A stretch of DNA of 64,000 nucleotides from positions 1 through 64,000 of the forward strand of contig NZ_JANAIF010000002.1 in the NCBI RefSeq assembly GCF_024721015.1, in the 5' to 3' direction. A program made the translations under genes and the position numbers. Shown here piece after piece: positions 18,154 to 29,253 of this stretch (position 1 is its first letter; each line of letters starts with the position of its first letter). The DNA is from Xenorhabdus bovienii. GTDB lineage: Bacteria; Pseudomonadota; Gammaproteobacteria; Enterobacterales; Enterobacteriaceae. Under the pieces are notes generated by a model. The model was not told the origin of the DNA and did not search any database. It saw only the letters and a list, made by a program, of their open reading frames with translations.

Positions 18154-20361
18154 ATGAAATCTATGGTAATGCCCACGAAAAAAACGCTAAAAAATAAAAC
18201 AACCAAAAGTTACAATAATAAAGTACCGTTAATATTAACTTCTGTATTATTTTTATCTCCTCACGCCGTAATAGCCGATGAAACGGCTAATGAGAAAGAC
18301 ACCATCATCGTCACCGCATCAACACAGGGCGGCTCCAGCGGCTTCGTTGAATCAGAAAGTTCTGCGGGCACGAAAAGCGCTACACCACTGATAAAAACAC
18401 CTCAGGCGATTACGGTAGTGAACCGTGCACAAATAGAGGCTCAGGGCGCGACAACAGTGGCTGATGCCCTGAATTATTCCAGTGGTGTGGTCACTAACTA
18501 TCGGGGTTCTTCCAACCGTAGTGATGAAGTCATTACACGTGGTTTCCGTTATGCGCCCAAATTTCTTGATGGATTGAGCTATGGTTTAAACGGCCAGGGG
18601 GCTACGGCAGGCCAAATTGACCCTTGGTTTTTGGAGCGTGTGGAGCTCGTTCACGGGCCGGCATCTGTGCTATACGGGCAAGTCAGCCCCGGTGGGCTGG
18701 TTAGCATGACCAGCAAAAGACCGACTGCACAACCTATTCATAAAGTGCAGATGAAAGCCGGTAATCAGCGTCTTGGTGAGTTTGCCTTTGATTTTGGCGG
18801 GGCAGTACATGACGATATTCCCCTTTTCTATCGCTTGAATGGAATTCTCAGTACTCAACAGCAATTCGTCAAAGACTATAAAAAGGAACGTATTGCAATT
18901 GCTCCGGCGCTGACATGGATACCGAACAGTGACACGACCTTTACGTTACTGACTAGTTATCAATACGATCCTAAAATGGGATTCCGTAACTTTTACCCTA
19001 AAGTCGGGACTGTTACGCCTATCCCCAATGTGGGCTATATGCCCTATGATATGAATCTCAGTGAGCCTTCTTTTAATCAGGCCAGACGGGAGCAGACTTC
19101 TATCGGCTATATTCTTGAGCACGATATTAATGATATTTTCTCTTTCCAACAAACCTTACGTTACTCAAGCTCGGATGAACGCACTAAATTGTTTGTTTAT
19201 ACAAAAGATGTTACCAGTTCCATCATTGGGCGTCGCCCACAACGTGAACATAATAAAGCGCAGGAATTTGGTATAGATAATCAACTGAAGGCTCTGTTTT
19301 CAACAGCTAACATTGAGCATAACATTATCAGTGGAATAGATTACAAGTGGGGAGACAGGCACAATAAAACATGGAATGATAAAAACCCGGGCAGGGAACC
19401 CCAATATCGTTTTGACTGGTCAAATCCCACTAGGAACGTTCACATTGATGAGAAAAACCTCTCACTTGACTCAAATGATAAAAAGAAACTTCATCAGTTA
19501 GGTCTCTATTTACAGGATCAACTCAATTGGGAAAACTGGAACTTAGTTCTTTCAGGGCGTTATGACTGGACTGAAGTCAAGCAACAAGATCTCATCAAGC
19601 ACACATCAAAAAAACAGAATGACAGTGCGTTTACAGGACGAGCGGGTTTATTGTATGCGTTTGATAACGGTATTTCGCCTTATATCAGTTACAGCACCTC
19701 TTTTGAACCCAACCTGGATACAGGTGCACCAGGTGCCCCGGAATTCAAACCAACAATGGGTGAACAGACCGAAATAGGCATTAAATTCCAGCCCAAAGAC
19801 CACGATACCCTGCTGACGCTTTCTCTGTTTGATATCACCCAGAAAAACGTGACAACCCGTGATCCAGTTACCCGCATTAGCGAACAAATTGGCAAGATTG
19901 GCTCAAAAGGCGCGGAAGCCGAAATTCATTCTCAAATCACCCCAGAAATCAATCTGATGGCGTCGTATACTTATACCGATACCAAGACGAAAAGCGATAG
20001 AAACCCTGCTCGTGTCGGTAAAAGAGTGCCTGCGGTTCCTGAACATGCGGCTTCTGTATGGGGTAGCTATAGCTTCAAACAATCCGTACTGGAAGGGCTT
20101 ACGCTGGGTACTGGCGTGCGTTACCTCGGCACCACTTCCGGTGATTTTACAGAAAAATTCAATGTACCGTCCTACACCCTCTATGATCTGATGGCAAAAT
20201 ATGATCTTGGTGAAGCGTCACCTCAGTTAAAAGGTGCCAGCGTACAACTGAACGTGAATAACCTGACCGACAAACGTTATGTTGCTTCGTGCTCGAATGA
20301 CGGAGCCTGCTTCTATGGCAGCGGTCGCAGCATTTTTGCCACTGTAGCGTATAGCTGGTAA
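18154..20361 (+). CDS. TonB-dependent ferric siderophore receptor
   Basis: A 735-residue outer-membrane receptor. The signal peptide probably ends near residue 41 (AVIA then DE), followed by a TonB box DTIIVTA at 49-55. The plug domain shows [25 protein letters not shown] and [23 protein letters not shown], and the protein ends in the expected aromatic residue (YSW). The plug text belongs to the FhuA/FoxA/FcuA-type receptor group, not the FepA group, which fits a substrate different from enterobactin. It is divergent from fes and upstream of entCEBA. An ATG at 18169 is a possible alternative start. Confidence 0.92.
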   Translation: MKSMVMPTKKTLKNKTTKSYNNKVPLILTSVLFLSPHAVIADETANEKDTIIVTASTQGGSSGFVESESSAGTKSATPLIKTPQAITVVNRAQIEAQGATTVADALNYSSGVVTNYRGSSNRSDEVITRGFRYAPKFLDGLSYGLNGQGATAGQIDPWFLERVELVHGPASVLYGQVSPGGLVSMTSKRPTAQPIHKVQMKAGNQRLGEFAFDFGGAVHDDIPLFYRLNGILSTQQQFVKDYKKERIAIAPALTWIPNSDTTFTLLTSYQYDPKMGFRNFYPKVGTVTPIPNVGYMPYDMNLSEPSFNQARREQTSIGYILEHDINDIFSFQQTLRYSSSDERTKLFVYTKDVTSSIIGRRPQREHNKAQEFGIDNQLKALFSTANIEHNIISGIDYKWGDRHNKTWNDKNPGREPQYRFDWSNPTRNVHIDEKNLSLDSNDKKKLHQLGLYLQDQLNWENWNLVLSGRYDWTEVKQQDLIKHTSKKQNDSAFTGRAGLLYAFDNGISPYISYSTSFEPNLDTGAPGAPEFKPTMGEQTEIGIKFQPKDHDTLLTLSLFDITQKNVTTRDPVTRISEQIGKIGSKGAEAEIHSQITPEINLMASYTYTDTKTKSDRNPARVGKRVPAVPEHAASVWGSYSFKQSVLEGLTLGTGVRYLGTTSGDFTEKFNVPSYTLYDLMAKYDLGEASPQLKGASVQLNVNNLTDKRYVASCSNDGACFYGSGRSIFATVAYSW

Positions 20362-20376
20362 GCGGAAATGCATTTA

Positions 20377-20443
20377 TCTCAGGGGGCATTGATAAAGCAA
20401 TGCTGGCACAGGCTGCTTTCTACCTTACTGATGTCCCCTGAGA
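20377..20443 (+). terminator. long inverted repeat after the receptor gene
   Basis: TCTCAGGGGGCAT at 20377-20389 pairs with ATGTCCCCTGAGA at 20431-20443, one mismatch, with a 41-base loop. It lies 16 bases after the receptor stop. There is no T-run, so it may be a processing or attenuation structure between the receptor and entC and not a strict terminator. Confidence 0.4.
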
Positions 20444-20543
20444 AATAACTTTTATACAACACAGGTGTAATACGTTTTTCTAATTCGAACCGTAACAGGC
20501 AGAAAAAAATAAAATAACAGTCAATAAAATATAGGAAAAAACC

Positions 20544-21728
20544 GTGCCTAATTTAGCAACTGAATTCCGCATATCCCAATTGCAGGATTTTTGTTGTGAT
20601 GATTTTGTGTTCCTGTCATCTAATAAAAGTCTACATGCACACGGATGCTTTACCAAAATAACCACGTCAGTCGGTGATAATACAGATACTGACTGCCAAT
20701 TACATCGCGATATATCTGAGCTTTTCCGTCAGGCTAAAAATAAAGGTATTGAAAACCCCATTATAGTGGGTGCTATTCCATTTGATAAACGCCAGCCTTC
20801 TGCTCTGTTTATTCCGGAGGATTACTCTTGGCTAGAGCGTGAGGCATTATCTTTTTCATCTGTTTCTTCCAGCCCCAAATTACAGCAGATACATTCATTG
20901 CCGGATAAAGACGAATTCTGCCAGATGGTTACTCATGGCGTTGATGCAATTCATCATGGTTTGCTCGATAAAGTTGTCCTTTCCCGCCTGCTGAACATCA
21001 AATTTGACCAACAGCCTAATGCTACGCAGTTATTTATGCGGTTGAATCAACAAAACCCTTATAGCTATAACTTCCATGTTCCACTTGGCAACAGCACCCT
21101 TATCGGTGCCAGCCCAGAGTTACTGCTGTGTAAACAGGGGAATACCATTATTTCTCAACCTCTGGCGGGTTCTTCACGCAGAAGCAGCAACGTCATGCAA
21201 GACAATGAGTTGCGCCAATCGCTATTGCGTTCAGCGAAAGATCAGCATGAACACCAATTAGTGATTACCGCAATGAGAAAAGCATTAGCTGAACGCTGTA
21301 CTGAATTAGCTATTCCTGAGACGCCTTCGTTACTCAGCACTCCCTTGCTTTGGCATCTCGCGACAGAAATTCGTGGTGAATTAGCCGATAACCAGATAGA
21401 TGCCCTCTCGATCGCTTGCTTGCTCCATCCAACCCCGGCACTGTGTGGTGCTCCCAGACAGCAGGCCGCGACGCTGATTTCTGAATTGGAACCGTTCAAG
21501 CGCGACTATTTTGGCGGTATTGTCGGTTGGTGTGATGCCAGAGGTAATGGCGAATGGGTCGTGACGATTCGCTGTGGTGAAGTGTTTGAAAACCATATTC
21601 GGCTTTTTGCAGGAGCAGGGGTTGTCGCTGACTCGAAACCCAGTGCCGAATGGCATGAAACAGATGTGAAATTTGGCACGATGCTACAGGCGCTGGGATT
21701 GTCTTATGATAAGGAACGTTGTTTATGA
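20544..21728 (+). CDS. entC: isochorismate synthase
   Basis: A 394-residue chorismate-binding enzyme converting chorismate to isochorismate, first step of 2,3-dihydroxybenzoate (DHB) synthesis. Blocks matching EntC are [66 protein letters not shown] and [22 protein letters not shown], then [10 protein letters not shown]. The start is GTG behind AGGAAAAAA. No Fur box was found in the 180 bases upstream, so expression may rely on read-through from the receptor promoter or on a site I cannot recognise. It overlaps entE by ATGA. Confidence 0.95.
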   Translation: MPNLATEFRISQLQDFCCDDFVFLSSNKSLHAHGCFTKITTSVGDNTDTDCQLHRDISELFRQAKNKGIENPIIVGAIPFDKRQPSALFIPEDYSWLEREALSFSSVSSSPKLQQIHSLPDKDEFCQMVTHGVDAIHHGLLDKVVLSRLLNIKFDQQPNATQLFMRLNQQNPYSYNFHVPLGNSTLIGASPELLLCKQGNTIISQPLAGSSRRSSNVMQDNELRQSLLRSAKDQHEHQLVITAMRKALAERCTELAIPETPSLLSTPLLWHLATEIRGELADNQIDALSIACLLHPTPALCGAPRQQAATLISELEPFKRDYFGGIVGWCDARGNGEWVVTIRCGEVFENHIRLFAGAGVVADSKPSAEWHETDVKFGTMLQALGLSYDKERCL

Positions 21729-23353
21729 ATATTGAATTCAATCACTGGCCTGAGAAATTAGCGCAACACTATCGCCAACGTGGTTACTGGCTTGACTTGC
21801 CCCTGAGCGACATACTCAGCCGCCAAGTCGCTAATGAAAATATCGCCCTTATTGCTGGCAAACATCAGTATAGTTACCACCAGCTCAATTGTCTGGTCGA
21901 TAATCTGGCGGCTGGCCTCAAGCATCGAGGGGTTCAGCACAGACAAACGGCATTAGTCCAATTAGGCAATGTCGCAGAATTTTATATTACTTTTTTTGCT
22001 CTGCTGCGTTTGGGAGCCGTTCCCGTTAATGCGATATTCAGCCATCAACGCAGCGAGCTGTTAGCTTATGCTGATCAGATTACGCCTTCATTACTGATCG
22101 CTGATCGTAGCCATACACTATTTTCTGACGATAATTTTCTTCATGAGCTGCAACGACGTTACCCCACGCTGAAAAAAATCTTCCTGCGGGGTGATAACCA
22201 TAGCCCAATCGATTTGGCTCTATTGCTTGATGAACAAGCACATGACTTCATAGCGTCCCCTACGCCAGCAGATGAAGTTGCATTCTTCCAGCTTTCAGGT
22301 GGTAGCACTGGCACTCCCAAGTTGATTCCCCGAACCCATAATGACTACTACTACAGTATCCGCGCTAGCGTTGAAATCTGTCATTTTCATTGTCATACGC
22401 GCTATTTATGTGCTCTACCGGCAGCACATAATTACCCAATGAGTTCACCGGGAGCCTTAGGCGTTTTTTATGCAGGTGGTCAGGTCGTTCTGGCTAATGA
22501 CCCCAGTGCATCAAGCTGTTTTCCCCTGATCCAGCAACACCAGATTAATGTGACTGCCTTAGTGCCTCCCGCAGTAAGCCTATGGTTAGAAGCGATTAAC
22601 AGCACAGGAGACAACTCGCCCCTCAAGAGCTTGGAATTATTACAGGTGGGTGGTGCACGATTGAGTGAATCATCAGCCAGAAGAATACCTTCCGAGCTTG
22701 GCTGCCGCTTACAGCAGGTATTTGGCATGGCAGAAGGGCTGGTGAACTACACACGGCTGGATGACGATGAACAAACCATTTTCACGACCCAAGGCCGCCC
22801 AATCAGTGCTGATGATGAAGTATGGATAGCGGATAAACAAGGCAATCCTCTGCCACATGGTGTCGCCGGCAGGTTAATGACCCGTGGCCCATATACTTTT
22901 CGTGGCTATTACCGAAGCCCTCAGCACAACGAACAGGTATTTGATGAAAACGGCTTTTATTGCTCTGGAGATATCGTTATTCAAACCAGCGAAGGCTATT
23001 TAAAAGTGGTGGGCAGAGAAAAAGATCAGATTAATCGTGGCGGAGAAAAAATTGCTGCGGAAGAGATTGAAAATATCCTATTACGTCATCCTCAGATGAT
23101 TCATGCTGCCCTGATTGCTATCCCAGACCCACTGATGGGAGAAAAAAGTTGCGCCTATATTGTTACCCGTGAAGAGATAAAATCTGCCGTATTACGCCGT
23201 TTCTTACGTGAACAAGGCATCGCTGATTACAAACTGCCGGATCGATTTGAACGCGTCACTCACCTTCCCATGACGCCTGTCGGAAAAATCGATAAACAAA
23301 TATTACGCCAAATGACACAGCACACCCCATTTCAAGTCGGAGAAACCCAATGA
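21725..23353 (+). CDS. entE: 2,3-dihydroxybenzoate-AMP ligase
   Basis: A 542-residue stand-alone adenylation enzyme that activates DHB and loads it onto the EntB carrier domain. The AMP-binding loop [18 protein letters not shown] lies near residue 190, followed by [35 protein letters not shown] and the C-terminal [21 protein letters not shown] chose ATG 21725, which overlaps the entC stop (ATGA), over an in-frame TTG six bases earlier. It overlaps entB by four bases. Confidence 0.95.
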   Translation: MNIEFNHWPEKLAQHYRQRGYWLDLPLSDILSRQVANENIALIAGKHQYSYHQLNCLVDNLAAGLKHRGVQHRQTALVQLGNVAEFYITFFALLRLGAVPVNAIFSHQRSELLAYADQITPSLLIADRSHTLFSDDNFLHELQRRYPTLKKIFLRGDNHSPIDLALLLDEQAHDFIASPTPADEVAFFQLSGGSTGTPKLIPRTHNDYYYSIRASVEICHFHCHTRYLCALPAAHNYPMSSPGALGVFYAGGQVVLANDPSASSCFPLIQQHQINVTALVPPAVSLWLEAINSTGDNSPLKSLELLQVGGARLSESSARRIPSELGCRLQQVFGMAEGLVNYTRLDDDEQTIFTTQGRPISADDEVWIADKQGNPLPHGVAGRLMTRGPYTFRGYYRSPQHNEQVFDENGFYCSGDIVIQTSEGYLKVVGREKDQINRGGEKIAAEEIENILLRHPQMIHAALIAIPDPLMGEKSCAYIVTREEIKSAVLRRFLREQGIADYKLPDRFERVTHLPMTPVGKIDKQILRQMTQHTPFQVGETQ

Positions 23354-24237
23354 GCATCCCCAAACTAAACGATTATCTTCTGCCTGCTGTTCAGGAATTA
23401 CCTGTCAATAAAGTGAATTGGGCATTTGAGAGCAAACGAGCGGCTTTGCTCATCCATGACATGCAGAATTATTTTCTCAATTTTTGGCAACCGGATAGTC
23501 AGCTAGTGACGCAAATCATCGATAATATTGCCCGCCTGAAAGTACAGTGCCAGAAACTTGGCATACCTGTTTTTTATACCGCGCAGCCCGACCACCAGAG
23601 CGATGCTGACCGGGGCTTACTTAATGATATGTGGGGGGCAGGGCTGAATAAACACCCTGAACAGCAAAGTATCACTGACGCATTAGCACCCGAAGGTGAT
23701 GACACGTTATTAGTCAAGTGGCGCTATAGTGCTTTTCAACGTTCTGATTTGGAACAGTTACTGAAAAATAGCGAACGGGATCAATTAATGATCTGTGGTA
23801 TTTATGCTCATATCGGCTGCATGACAACAGCCACTGATGCCTTTATGCGTGATATAAAACCTTTCTTCGTTGCAGACGCACTGGCAGATTTCAGCCGTGA
23901 AGAGCACATGATGTCTCTGCGTTATGTCGCAGGACGTAGTGGCCGTGTACTGACGACTACAACATTGCTCAATGAAATGTCACCTTCTTCTCTAGGGGAG
24001 AATAAATGGGATCGGGAACACCTTCGTGCTGAAATTTTACCGTTATTAGACGATGACTGTGGCGACATTGATGATCATGAAAATTTACTTGATTACGGCC
24101 TCGATTCGGTACGAATCATGTCGTTGATAACGCGCTGGAATAATCAGGGTCATCAGCTAGATTTCATCACACTGGTTAAAACACCAACCTTATCGAACTG
24201 GCTTACGCTGTTGACTGATAAACAGGAGGTCAGATAA
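23350..24237 (+). CDS. entB: isochorismatase with aryl carrier domain
   Basis: A 295-residue bifunctional protein. The N-terminal isochorismatase has the expected Asp ([11 protein letters not shown]37), Lys ([11 protein letters not shown]123) and Cys ([15 protein letters not shown]157). The C-terminal aryl carrier domain has [13 protein letters not shown], with Ser253 for phosphopantetheine. It turns isochorismate into 2,3-dihydro-DHB and then carries DHB to the first condensation domain of the NRPS. It overlaps entE upstream and entA downstream, so the subunits are translationally coupled. Confidence 0.95.
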   Translation: MSIPKLNDYLLPAVQELPVNKVNWAFESKRAALLIHDMQNYFLNFWQPDSQLVTQIIDNIARLKVQCQKLGIPVFYTAQPDHQSDADRGLLNDMWGAGLNKHPEQQSITDALAPEGDDTLLVKWRYSAFQRSDLEQLLKNSERDQLMICGIYAHIGCMTTATDAFMRDIKPFFVADALADFSREEHMMSLRYVAGRSGRVLTTTTLLNEMSPSSLGENKWDREHLRAEILPLLDDDCGDIDDHENLLDYGLDSVRIMSLITRWNNQGHQLDFITLVKTPTLSNWLTLLTDKQEVR

Positions 24238-24995
24238 TGAGCACTGTTTTTGATTTCAGTGGTAAAAATGTCTGGATCACGGGGGCTGGGCGTGGAATAG
24301 GTTATCAAATTGCCAGCCGTTTTAGCCAGGCTGGCGCTAATGTTACTGGGTTTGATGTGGCTTTTCCTGACTCTGAAATCCCTTTTACCTCTTATGTGTT
24401 GGATATTAGCGATCATCTGGCCGTCAGCCACTGTTGCCGTAAGTTGCTGACACCCGAAACTCACTTGGACGTATTGGTTAATGGTGCTGGCATTTTGCGG
24501 ACTGGCCACACAGAAACGTTGAGTTGGGAAGACTGGCAGCAATGCCTGAATGTTAACGCCGGCGGAGCTTTTAACTTCTTTCAGGCTGTGATACCACAAT
24601 TTCAGCGGCAATGCAGTGGGAATATCGTTTCTATTTGTTCCAATGCGGCTCATGTTCCTCGCGTAGAAATGTCAGCTTACGGAGCGTCTAAAGCTGCGCT
24701 TCGCAGCCTTTGCCTGAGTGTTGGGCTTGAATTGGCGCCTTATGGCGTTCGTTGTAATTTAGTCTCACCGGGTTCAACGGATACGCCAATGCTACAAAGC
24801 ATGTGGCAGACACTAGCATCAAGGCAGCACACTATTGATGGTTCTCCTGAAAAATTTAAATTAGGGATTCCTTTGAAAAAAATTGCCTTACCGAATGAAA
24901 TTGCTGACACAGTTCTGTTTCTTGCCTCTGATCTTGCCAGCCACATCACTTTACAGGATATCGTCATTGATGGAGGCGCTACGCTAGGAGCCTGA
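24237..24995 (+). CDS. entA: 2,3-dihydro-2,3-dihydroxybenzoate dehydrogenase
   Basis: A 252-residue short-chain dehydrogenase that oxidises 2,3-dihydro-DHB to DHB with NAD+. Visible are the cofactor loop TGAGRGIGYQ near residue 15, NAG at 82-84 region, the catalytic Tyr-Lys in SAYGASKAALRSL (Y148, K152) and the SPGSTDTPML block. The stop of entB and the ATG of entA share one base. Last gene of entCEBA; an entH thioesterase gene does not follow, unlike in E. coli. Confidence 0.95.
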   Translation: MSTVFDFSGKNVWITGAGRGIGYQIASRFSQAGANVTGFDVAFPDSEIPFTSYVLDISDHLAVSHCCRKLLTPETHLDVLVNGAGILRTGHTETLSWEDWQQCLNVNAGGAFNFFQAVIPQFQRQCSGNIVSICSNAAHVPRVEMSAYGASKAALRSLCLSVGLELAPYGVRCNLVSPGSTDTPMLQSMWQTLASRQHTIDGSPEKFKLGIPLKKIALPNEIADTVLFLASDLASHITLQDIVIDGGATLGA

Positions 24996-25185
24996 GTACT
25001 GAAGCCCGTCTGCACCGTGAAATTGTCGGCGGGTATCAACAAGACAGATGTATAAGTGTTCTTAACTTTTACAATATGTAACTGATTAAGACTCTGATTA
25101 TCCCTAGATAAATAATTTCATTTTGGTAATTAAAATTATTTAAAAAAGCTGATTTTTATAAATTTTTAGCGGAAATTTATAAAAT

Positions 25186-25207
25186 ATGGTTTCCAAATTG
25201 AAATCAT
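25186..25207. promoter_or_regulatory. imperfect palindrome before the Bcr-type exporter
   Basis: ATGGTTTCCAA followed by ATTGAAATCAT is a 22-bp palindrome with 8 of 11 positions paired. It lies about 50 bases upstream of the exporter start and could be an operator, for example for the MarR protein encoded at 27188. This is only a positional guess. Confidence 0.25.
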
Positions 25208-25253
25208 ATTTTGCCAGTGCTATAGTCGTACCATGTTTCTTTATATGGGATGA

Positions 25254-26501
25254 ATGGCAGTGAATGAATCGCAGGATAAGGTAACTGAGATTTACATAGA
25301 TCAGATTCATCAATCTGATCATCGCGAAGGAGAATTAAGTTTAAAACTTGTTCTCGTGTTGGGCATGCTTAGTGCGATAGCTGCACTTTCAACCGATATG
25401 TATCTGCCATTGTTCCCCGCTATTTCACATGTATTAAATGCAACTCCGGCAGGTGTTCAGTTAAGCCTGACTTCGTTTATGGCAGGTCTCGCTGTTGGTC
25501 AGTTAATTATAGGGCCTTGGTCAGATGTGATCGGGCGTCGAAACCTCCTATTGGGTGGCATGGTATTGTTGACTGTTGCTTCAATTGCCTGCTCGTTATC
25601 AACCAGTATTCAAGCGTTGATTGTGGGTCGTTTTTTTCAAGGGGCAGGAGGGGCGGCTGGCATCGTCCTAACGCGAGCTATCGTGTCAGACCTTAGTTTT
25701 GGAAATAAGGCGGCATACTATTTCAACCTCATTTTAGCGATACAAGGTGTTGCACCCATTGTCGCTCCGTTAATGGGAGGTGTAGCCGCATTTTTTCCTT
25801 GGCCTGTTGTATTTATCTTTATGGCAATCACTTCATTCACTCTGACTATTTTGGCTTTCATCTATGTGCCTGAAAGCCTGCCGGAAAAAAGGAATAGCCA
25901 TGCGGAGGGTGATGGTTTTTTAAGTCAGTTTTTTAAGTTGTTTAAAAACCGGATTTATATCGGATATACATTAATCTTTGCTGCAACGTTTGGGATGCTA
26001 TTTGCCTATATTTCATCTTCCCCCTTTATTTATCAGTCCATGTTTGGATTTACCCCGACGTTTTTCTCCATCATTTTCGCTATAAATGCTGGGATTATGA
26101 TGCTGAGTAGCATTATGAGTGCGCGGTGGGTTGTGCGCGTTGGGGCAAAAAAACTGGTCATGATGGGGGTTGTGAGTTCGTTTGGTTTAGCCTGTATATT
26201 GCTAGGTGTTAATTACGTTGATTTTTATCAGTCTGAGCTGACCATTATAATTTTCATGTTGCTCATGTTTACGATGGCATTTGTGTTCGGGAATGCAGCA
26301 AGTTTGGCGTTGGCTGCTGTGCCGGAAGTTCGGGGGACGGGCTCGGCGGTTCTTGGCGCGTTTCAATTTGGCGTTGCTTCGTTGACCGCTGTTTTAGCAG
26401 GTCTTGGTCATTCAATTTCTCTTTTCCCTGTTGCTACCGTGATGATGGGATGTGGGGCGCTCAGTATTTTTTCCTTAATGTTAGTGTGCGCAAGGAAATG
26501 A
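25254..26501 (+). CDS. Bcr/CflA-family MFS drug exporter
   Basis: A 415-residue MFS protein with about 12 TM segments after a hydrophilic leader of some 27 residues. LSTDMYLPLFPAISHVLNATPAGVQLSLTSFMAGLAVGQLIIGP and SDVIGRRNLLLGG are the Bcr/CflA signature. Family members export bicyclomycin, chloramphenicol, sulfonamides or cysteine by H+ antiport. Position downstream of entCEBA could suggest export of DHB or the siderophore, but entS is already present, so I do not assign that. The gene has its own AT-rich upstream region of 258 bp. Confidence 0.8.
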   Translation: MAVNESQDKVTEIYIDQIHQSDHREGELSLKLVLVLGMLSAIAALSTDMYLPLFPAISHVLNATPAGVQLSLTSFMAGLAVGQLIIGPWSDVIGRRNLLLGGMVLLTVASIACSLSTSIQALIVGRFFQGAGGAAGIVLTRAIVSDLSFGNKAAYYFNLILAIQGVAPIVAPLMGGVAAFFPWPVVFIFMAITSFTLTILAFIYVPESLPEKRNSHAEGDGFLSQFFKLFKNRIYIGYTLIFAATFGMLFAYISSSPFIYQSMFGFTPTFFSIIFAINAGIMMLSSIMSARWVVRVGAKKLVMMGVVSSFGLACILLGVNYVDFYQSELTIIIFMLLMFTMAFVFGNAASLALAAVPEVRGTGSAVLGAFQFGVASLTAVLAGLGHSISLFPVATVMMGCGALSIFSLMLVCARK

Positions 26502-26587
26502 ATAAATGAGTGATCATATGCAAAACGCAATTGAGATCTGTGGTGCAAGATTAAATCAAAAAACAAGATGAATAATAAGGGGAAATA

Positions 26588-26983
26588 ATGTTAAACGTTT
26601 TATTTGATAATTATATCGAAGCCGTTATTGAAAAGTCACCTTCAAAGCTGGCGTCATTATTCTGTGATGATGGTATTTTAAAGTTACCATTTAGAACAGG
26701 TCGACCTATAATTGAGGGTAAATCCAATATTCTTGAACATTATTTGGCGAGTTTTGGTCAGGCGCCATTAGTTTTTATTTCAATTGAAGATGTGGCAATA
26801 TATGACACGGCTGATTGTGACACATTTATTGTCGAATACCGATTAAACGGAAAAACTTTGCCGGAAAATAGGGGTTTTTATTGCTTGTATATCAATGTAT
26901 TTAAGGTTAAAAACGGAAGAATTAAAGAATTACACGATTACGAAGATGTGTTAAATAGAGAGTTAATACTATTAAATAATTAA
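26588..26983 (+). CDS. SnoaL/NTF2-like protein
   Basis: A 131-residue soluble protein with the pattern of the SnoaL-like/NTF2 fold: an N-terminal helix (LFDNYIEAVIEKSPSKLASLF), CDDGILKLPF.. and a C-terminal strand block ending FKVKNGRIKELHDYEDV. Members are isomerases, cyclases or dehydratases, or non-catalytic binding proteins; the activity cannot be read here. It has a good AGGGGAAAT ribosome site and is 86 bp after the exporter gene, possibly co-transcribed with it. Confidence 0.6.
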   Translation: MLNVLFDNYIEAVIEKSPSKLASLFCDDGILKLPFRTGRPIIEGKSNILEHYLASFGQAPLVFISIEDVAIYDTADCDTFIVEYRLNGKTLPENRGFYCLYINVFKVKNGRIKELHDYEDVLNRELILLNN

Positions 26984-27187
26984 GGCATTGTAATTACTTA
27001 TTATATAGATATTAAAATAACCGCTTTATATATATTGTTTTTATTTTTAGCTTTAATATAAACAATATTTTATTTAAATTATTATTTGCGGATTTATTAT
27101 TATCTTTATTATGATATAATTAAATAATTATTATATTTTAATGTTGCCGTTGTATATAGGGCATAAAACAATATTGAGAAGGTTATA

Positions 27188-27697
27188 ATGAAAGCAGATA
27201 ATCAATTATTTAATGAAAATTGCAATACAAACAGAGTCGATAGTGAGATAGATAGCGCAACAGTGACACCATTCGAAAGTGCATTAGGTCGGCTCCAGTG
27301 TGTTCTTGTTGCCAGACGAACGGCGACTAATCCGGAAGGTGTCTCGTGGGCTCAATACGATACCCTGCATTTTTTGCGACAGTTTCAACCTATGATCCCA
27401 AGTATGATTGGTGAAAAGCTTGGGTTTACCCGATCAAAAACATCCAAAATACTACGTTCGCTCAAAGAAAAGGAATTAATCGAACAAGAATCGGGTGAAA
27501 ATGACAAAAGAGAACTAGTGACACGTTTAAGTCATAAGGGGTTGATGTTTTTGCAAAGAGCTGAGTTGAGTCGCCATAATATGGCGGATATTGTCGCCTC
27601 CAGCATGTCGCAAGGGGAAATAGCAATATTCACAGAGTTGTGTAATCGAGCCTCTGATCTATTGTATTCAGAAACGCCTGTGAAACATGATGATTGA
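27188..27697 (+). CDS. MarR-family transcriptional regulator
   Basis: A 169-residue winged-helix protein. SMIGEKLGFTRSKTSKILRSLKEKELIEQESGENDKRELVTRLSHKGLMFL is the MarR DNA-binding helix and wing. The N-terminal 30 residues are polar and probably flexible. A very AT-rich 204-bp gap separates it from the SnoaL-like gene. It may regulate the adjacent exporters at 25254 or 27818. The ligand is unknown. Confidence 0.85.
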   Translation: MKADNQLFNENCNTNRVDSEIDSATVTPFESALGRLQCVLVARRTATNPEGVSWAQYDTLHFLRQFQPMIPSMIGEKLGFTRSKTSKILRSLKEKELIEQESGENDKRELVTRLSHKGLMFLQRAELSRHNMADIVASSMSQGEIAIFTELCNRASDLLYSETPVKHDD

Positions 27698-27776
27698 TTA
27701 TGTTTGAATTGATCGTATTCCCTCATTACGGGGGACATGACGCGGATGCGTTGTCATTATTTGCTCAGTAACTGTA

Positions 27777-27799
27777 GGTGCTGAATGAATATCAGCACC
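27777..27799. terminator. hairpin between convergent marR and MFS genes
   Basis: GGTGCTGA pairs perfectly with TCAGCACC around a 7-base loop, in the short gap between two convergent genes. No long T-run follows on either strand, so terminator strength is uncertain. Confidence 0.5.
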
Positions 27800-27817
27800 A
27801 CAAAAGAAGATGTTTCT

Positions 27818-28996
27818 TTAAGCAGATTTAAGCGCTTCTACACGCGCTTTATTGTAGGTAAGGAAACCTGAAATTACCGCCAATAGTAATGCTGTAGAGG
27901 CGAGCAGACCGCCCACTAAATTGAGTGAAGCGTAACCATAATTAGCGGCGATAACAACCCCACCCAACCATGCACCGACTGCATTGCCTAAATTAAAAAA
28001 TCCAATATTGACTGAAGAAACGAGATTAGGCGCACCGGCTTCTTGAGCTTTATCCATCACCAGACGCTGGATTGGCGATACTGTAGCAAAGCCAAACGCC
28101 GCCATCAGAAATATACTCAAGCAGGCAATGAATGGATTGTCGCCATAAAGCCAGAAAATAAATAAAACTAAGGCTTGTAACCCCAGTGTCCAATATAACA
28201 ATGGCATCATCGCCTTGTCCGCGAGTTTTCCCCCGACGATATTGCCAGAGAAAAATCCCAGCCCCAAGACGACAAGAATCCATGTGATTGCGCTTTCTGA
28301 AAAACCTGCAATATGGGTCATCAATGGCGCGATATAAGTAATAGCAGTAAAGAATGCAGCAGGGCCTAAAACCGTGATCCCCATCGCCAGTAGAACATGG
28401 ATATTTGTAAAGGCCAGCAATTCCTTTTTGATACTGGTAGGCGTTTGTTGAATGAATTTAGGTAATAATCTTAAAATACCGAGTAATGAGATAATGCCGA
28501 TAAAGGTAATAATTGCAAAAGTGACACGCCATGAAATAACTTTTCCTATCCATGTACCCAACGGTATGCCAATAAGATTGGCAAGCGTCATTCCACTGAA
28601 CATAAATGCGATAGCACTTGTCTTCTTATTTTCTGGCACCAGTTCGGCCGCAATAATAGCGCCTATTCCCATAAAAGCGCCGTGGGTAAGAGATGTTACT
28701 ATGCGGCCAACAATTGCCAGATAGAATGTGGGAGCTAAAGCAGTCAAAGCATTTCCAATAATAAATAACATCATTAATATGGCGAGCATCTTTTTTCTTT
28801 CTACCTGTCTCCCCAATATAATCAAAACGGGCGCACCAACAAATACACCAAGGGCATAACTGGTTGCCATATACCCCGCCATAGGTATTGAAATATTAAA
28901 CTCGGTTGCAATTTCAGGAAGTAATCCGGCGATAATGAACTCGGTTGTAGCAATTCCAAATGTTGCTATGGCTAGAGCCCAAATAGCTGCAGGCAT
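27818..28996 (-). CDS. AraJ-type MFS exporter
   Basis: A 392-residue, 12-TM DHA1 transporter. MPAAIWALAIATFGIATTEFIIAGLLPEIA, YALGVFVGAPVLIIL, GRIVTSLTHGAFMGIGAIIA and FSGMTLANLIGIPLGTWIG follow the AraJ/YdhP pattern. Members export sugars, purines or drugs. I chose ATG 28996 over an upstream in-frame start at 29101 because AGGAG precedes 28996 and the first TM begins at once, while the 35 extra residues are basic and not membrane-like. It is convergent with the MarR gene. Confidence 0.8.
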   Translation of the reverse strand: MPAAIWALAIATFGIATTEFIIAGLLPEIATEFNISIPMAGYMATSYALGVFVGAPVLIILGRQVERKKMLAILMMLFIIGNALTALAPTFYLAIVGRIVTSLTHGAFMGIGAIIAAELVPENKKTSAIAFMFSGMTLANLIGIPLGTWIGKVISWRVTFAIITFIGIISLLGILRLLPKFIQQTPTSIKKELLAFTNIHVLLAMGITVLGPAAFFTAITYIAPLMTHIAGFSESAITWILVVLGLGFFSGNIVGGKLADKAMMPLLYWTLGLQALVLFIFWLYGDNPFIACLSIFLMAAFGFATVSPIQRLVMDKAQEAGAPNLVSSVNIGFFNLGNAVGAWLGGVVIAANYGYASLNLVGGLLASTALLLAVISGFLTYNKARVEALKSA

Positions 28997-29253
28997 AGGG
29001 GAAACTCCTAATGAGTGATGAATAATGGGGTTATTGTTGAAACATTCTGTCGTTATCTTTGGATGCTGTCGCTGTAGTAATATATTCCTGCGGCATCTCA
29101 TTTGGAAGCATTTATAAATCAGTTAGATCAATACAAACTGGTGACACGTTCCCAAAAATGTGAAGATAACAAGCAAAAAAGCCCACTTTTGTCTGGAATG
29201 CGTTTTGCCCAAAAGCAATAGCTTCTGAGCATATTATTAGTTGATAAAGGTAA

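Noticed and set aside
20361-20544. Fur box upstream of entC
   Set aside because: No stretch reaches a convincing match to the 19-bp consensus.
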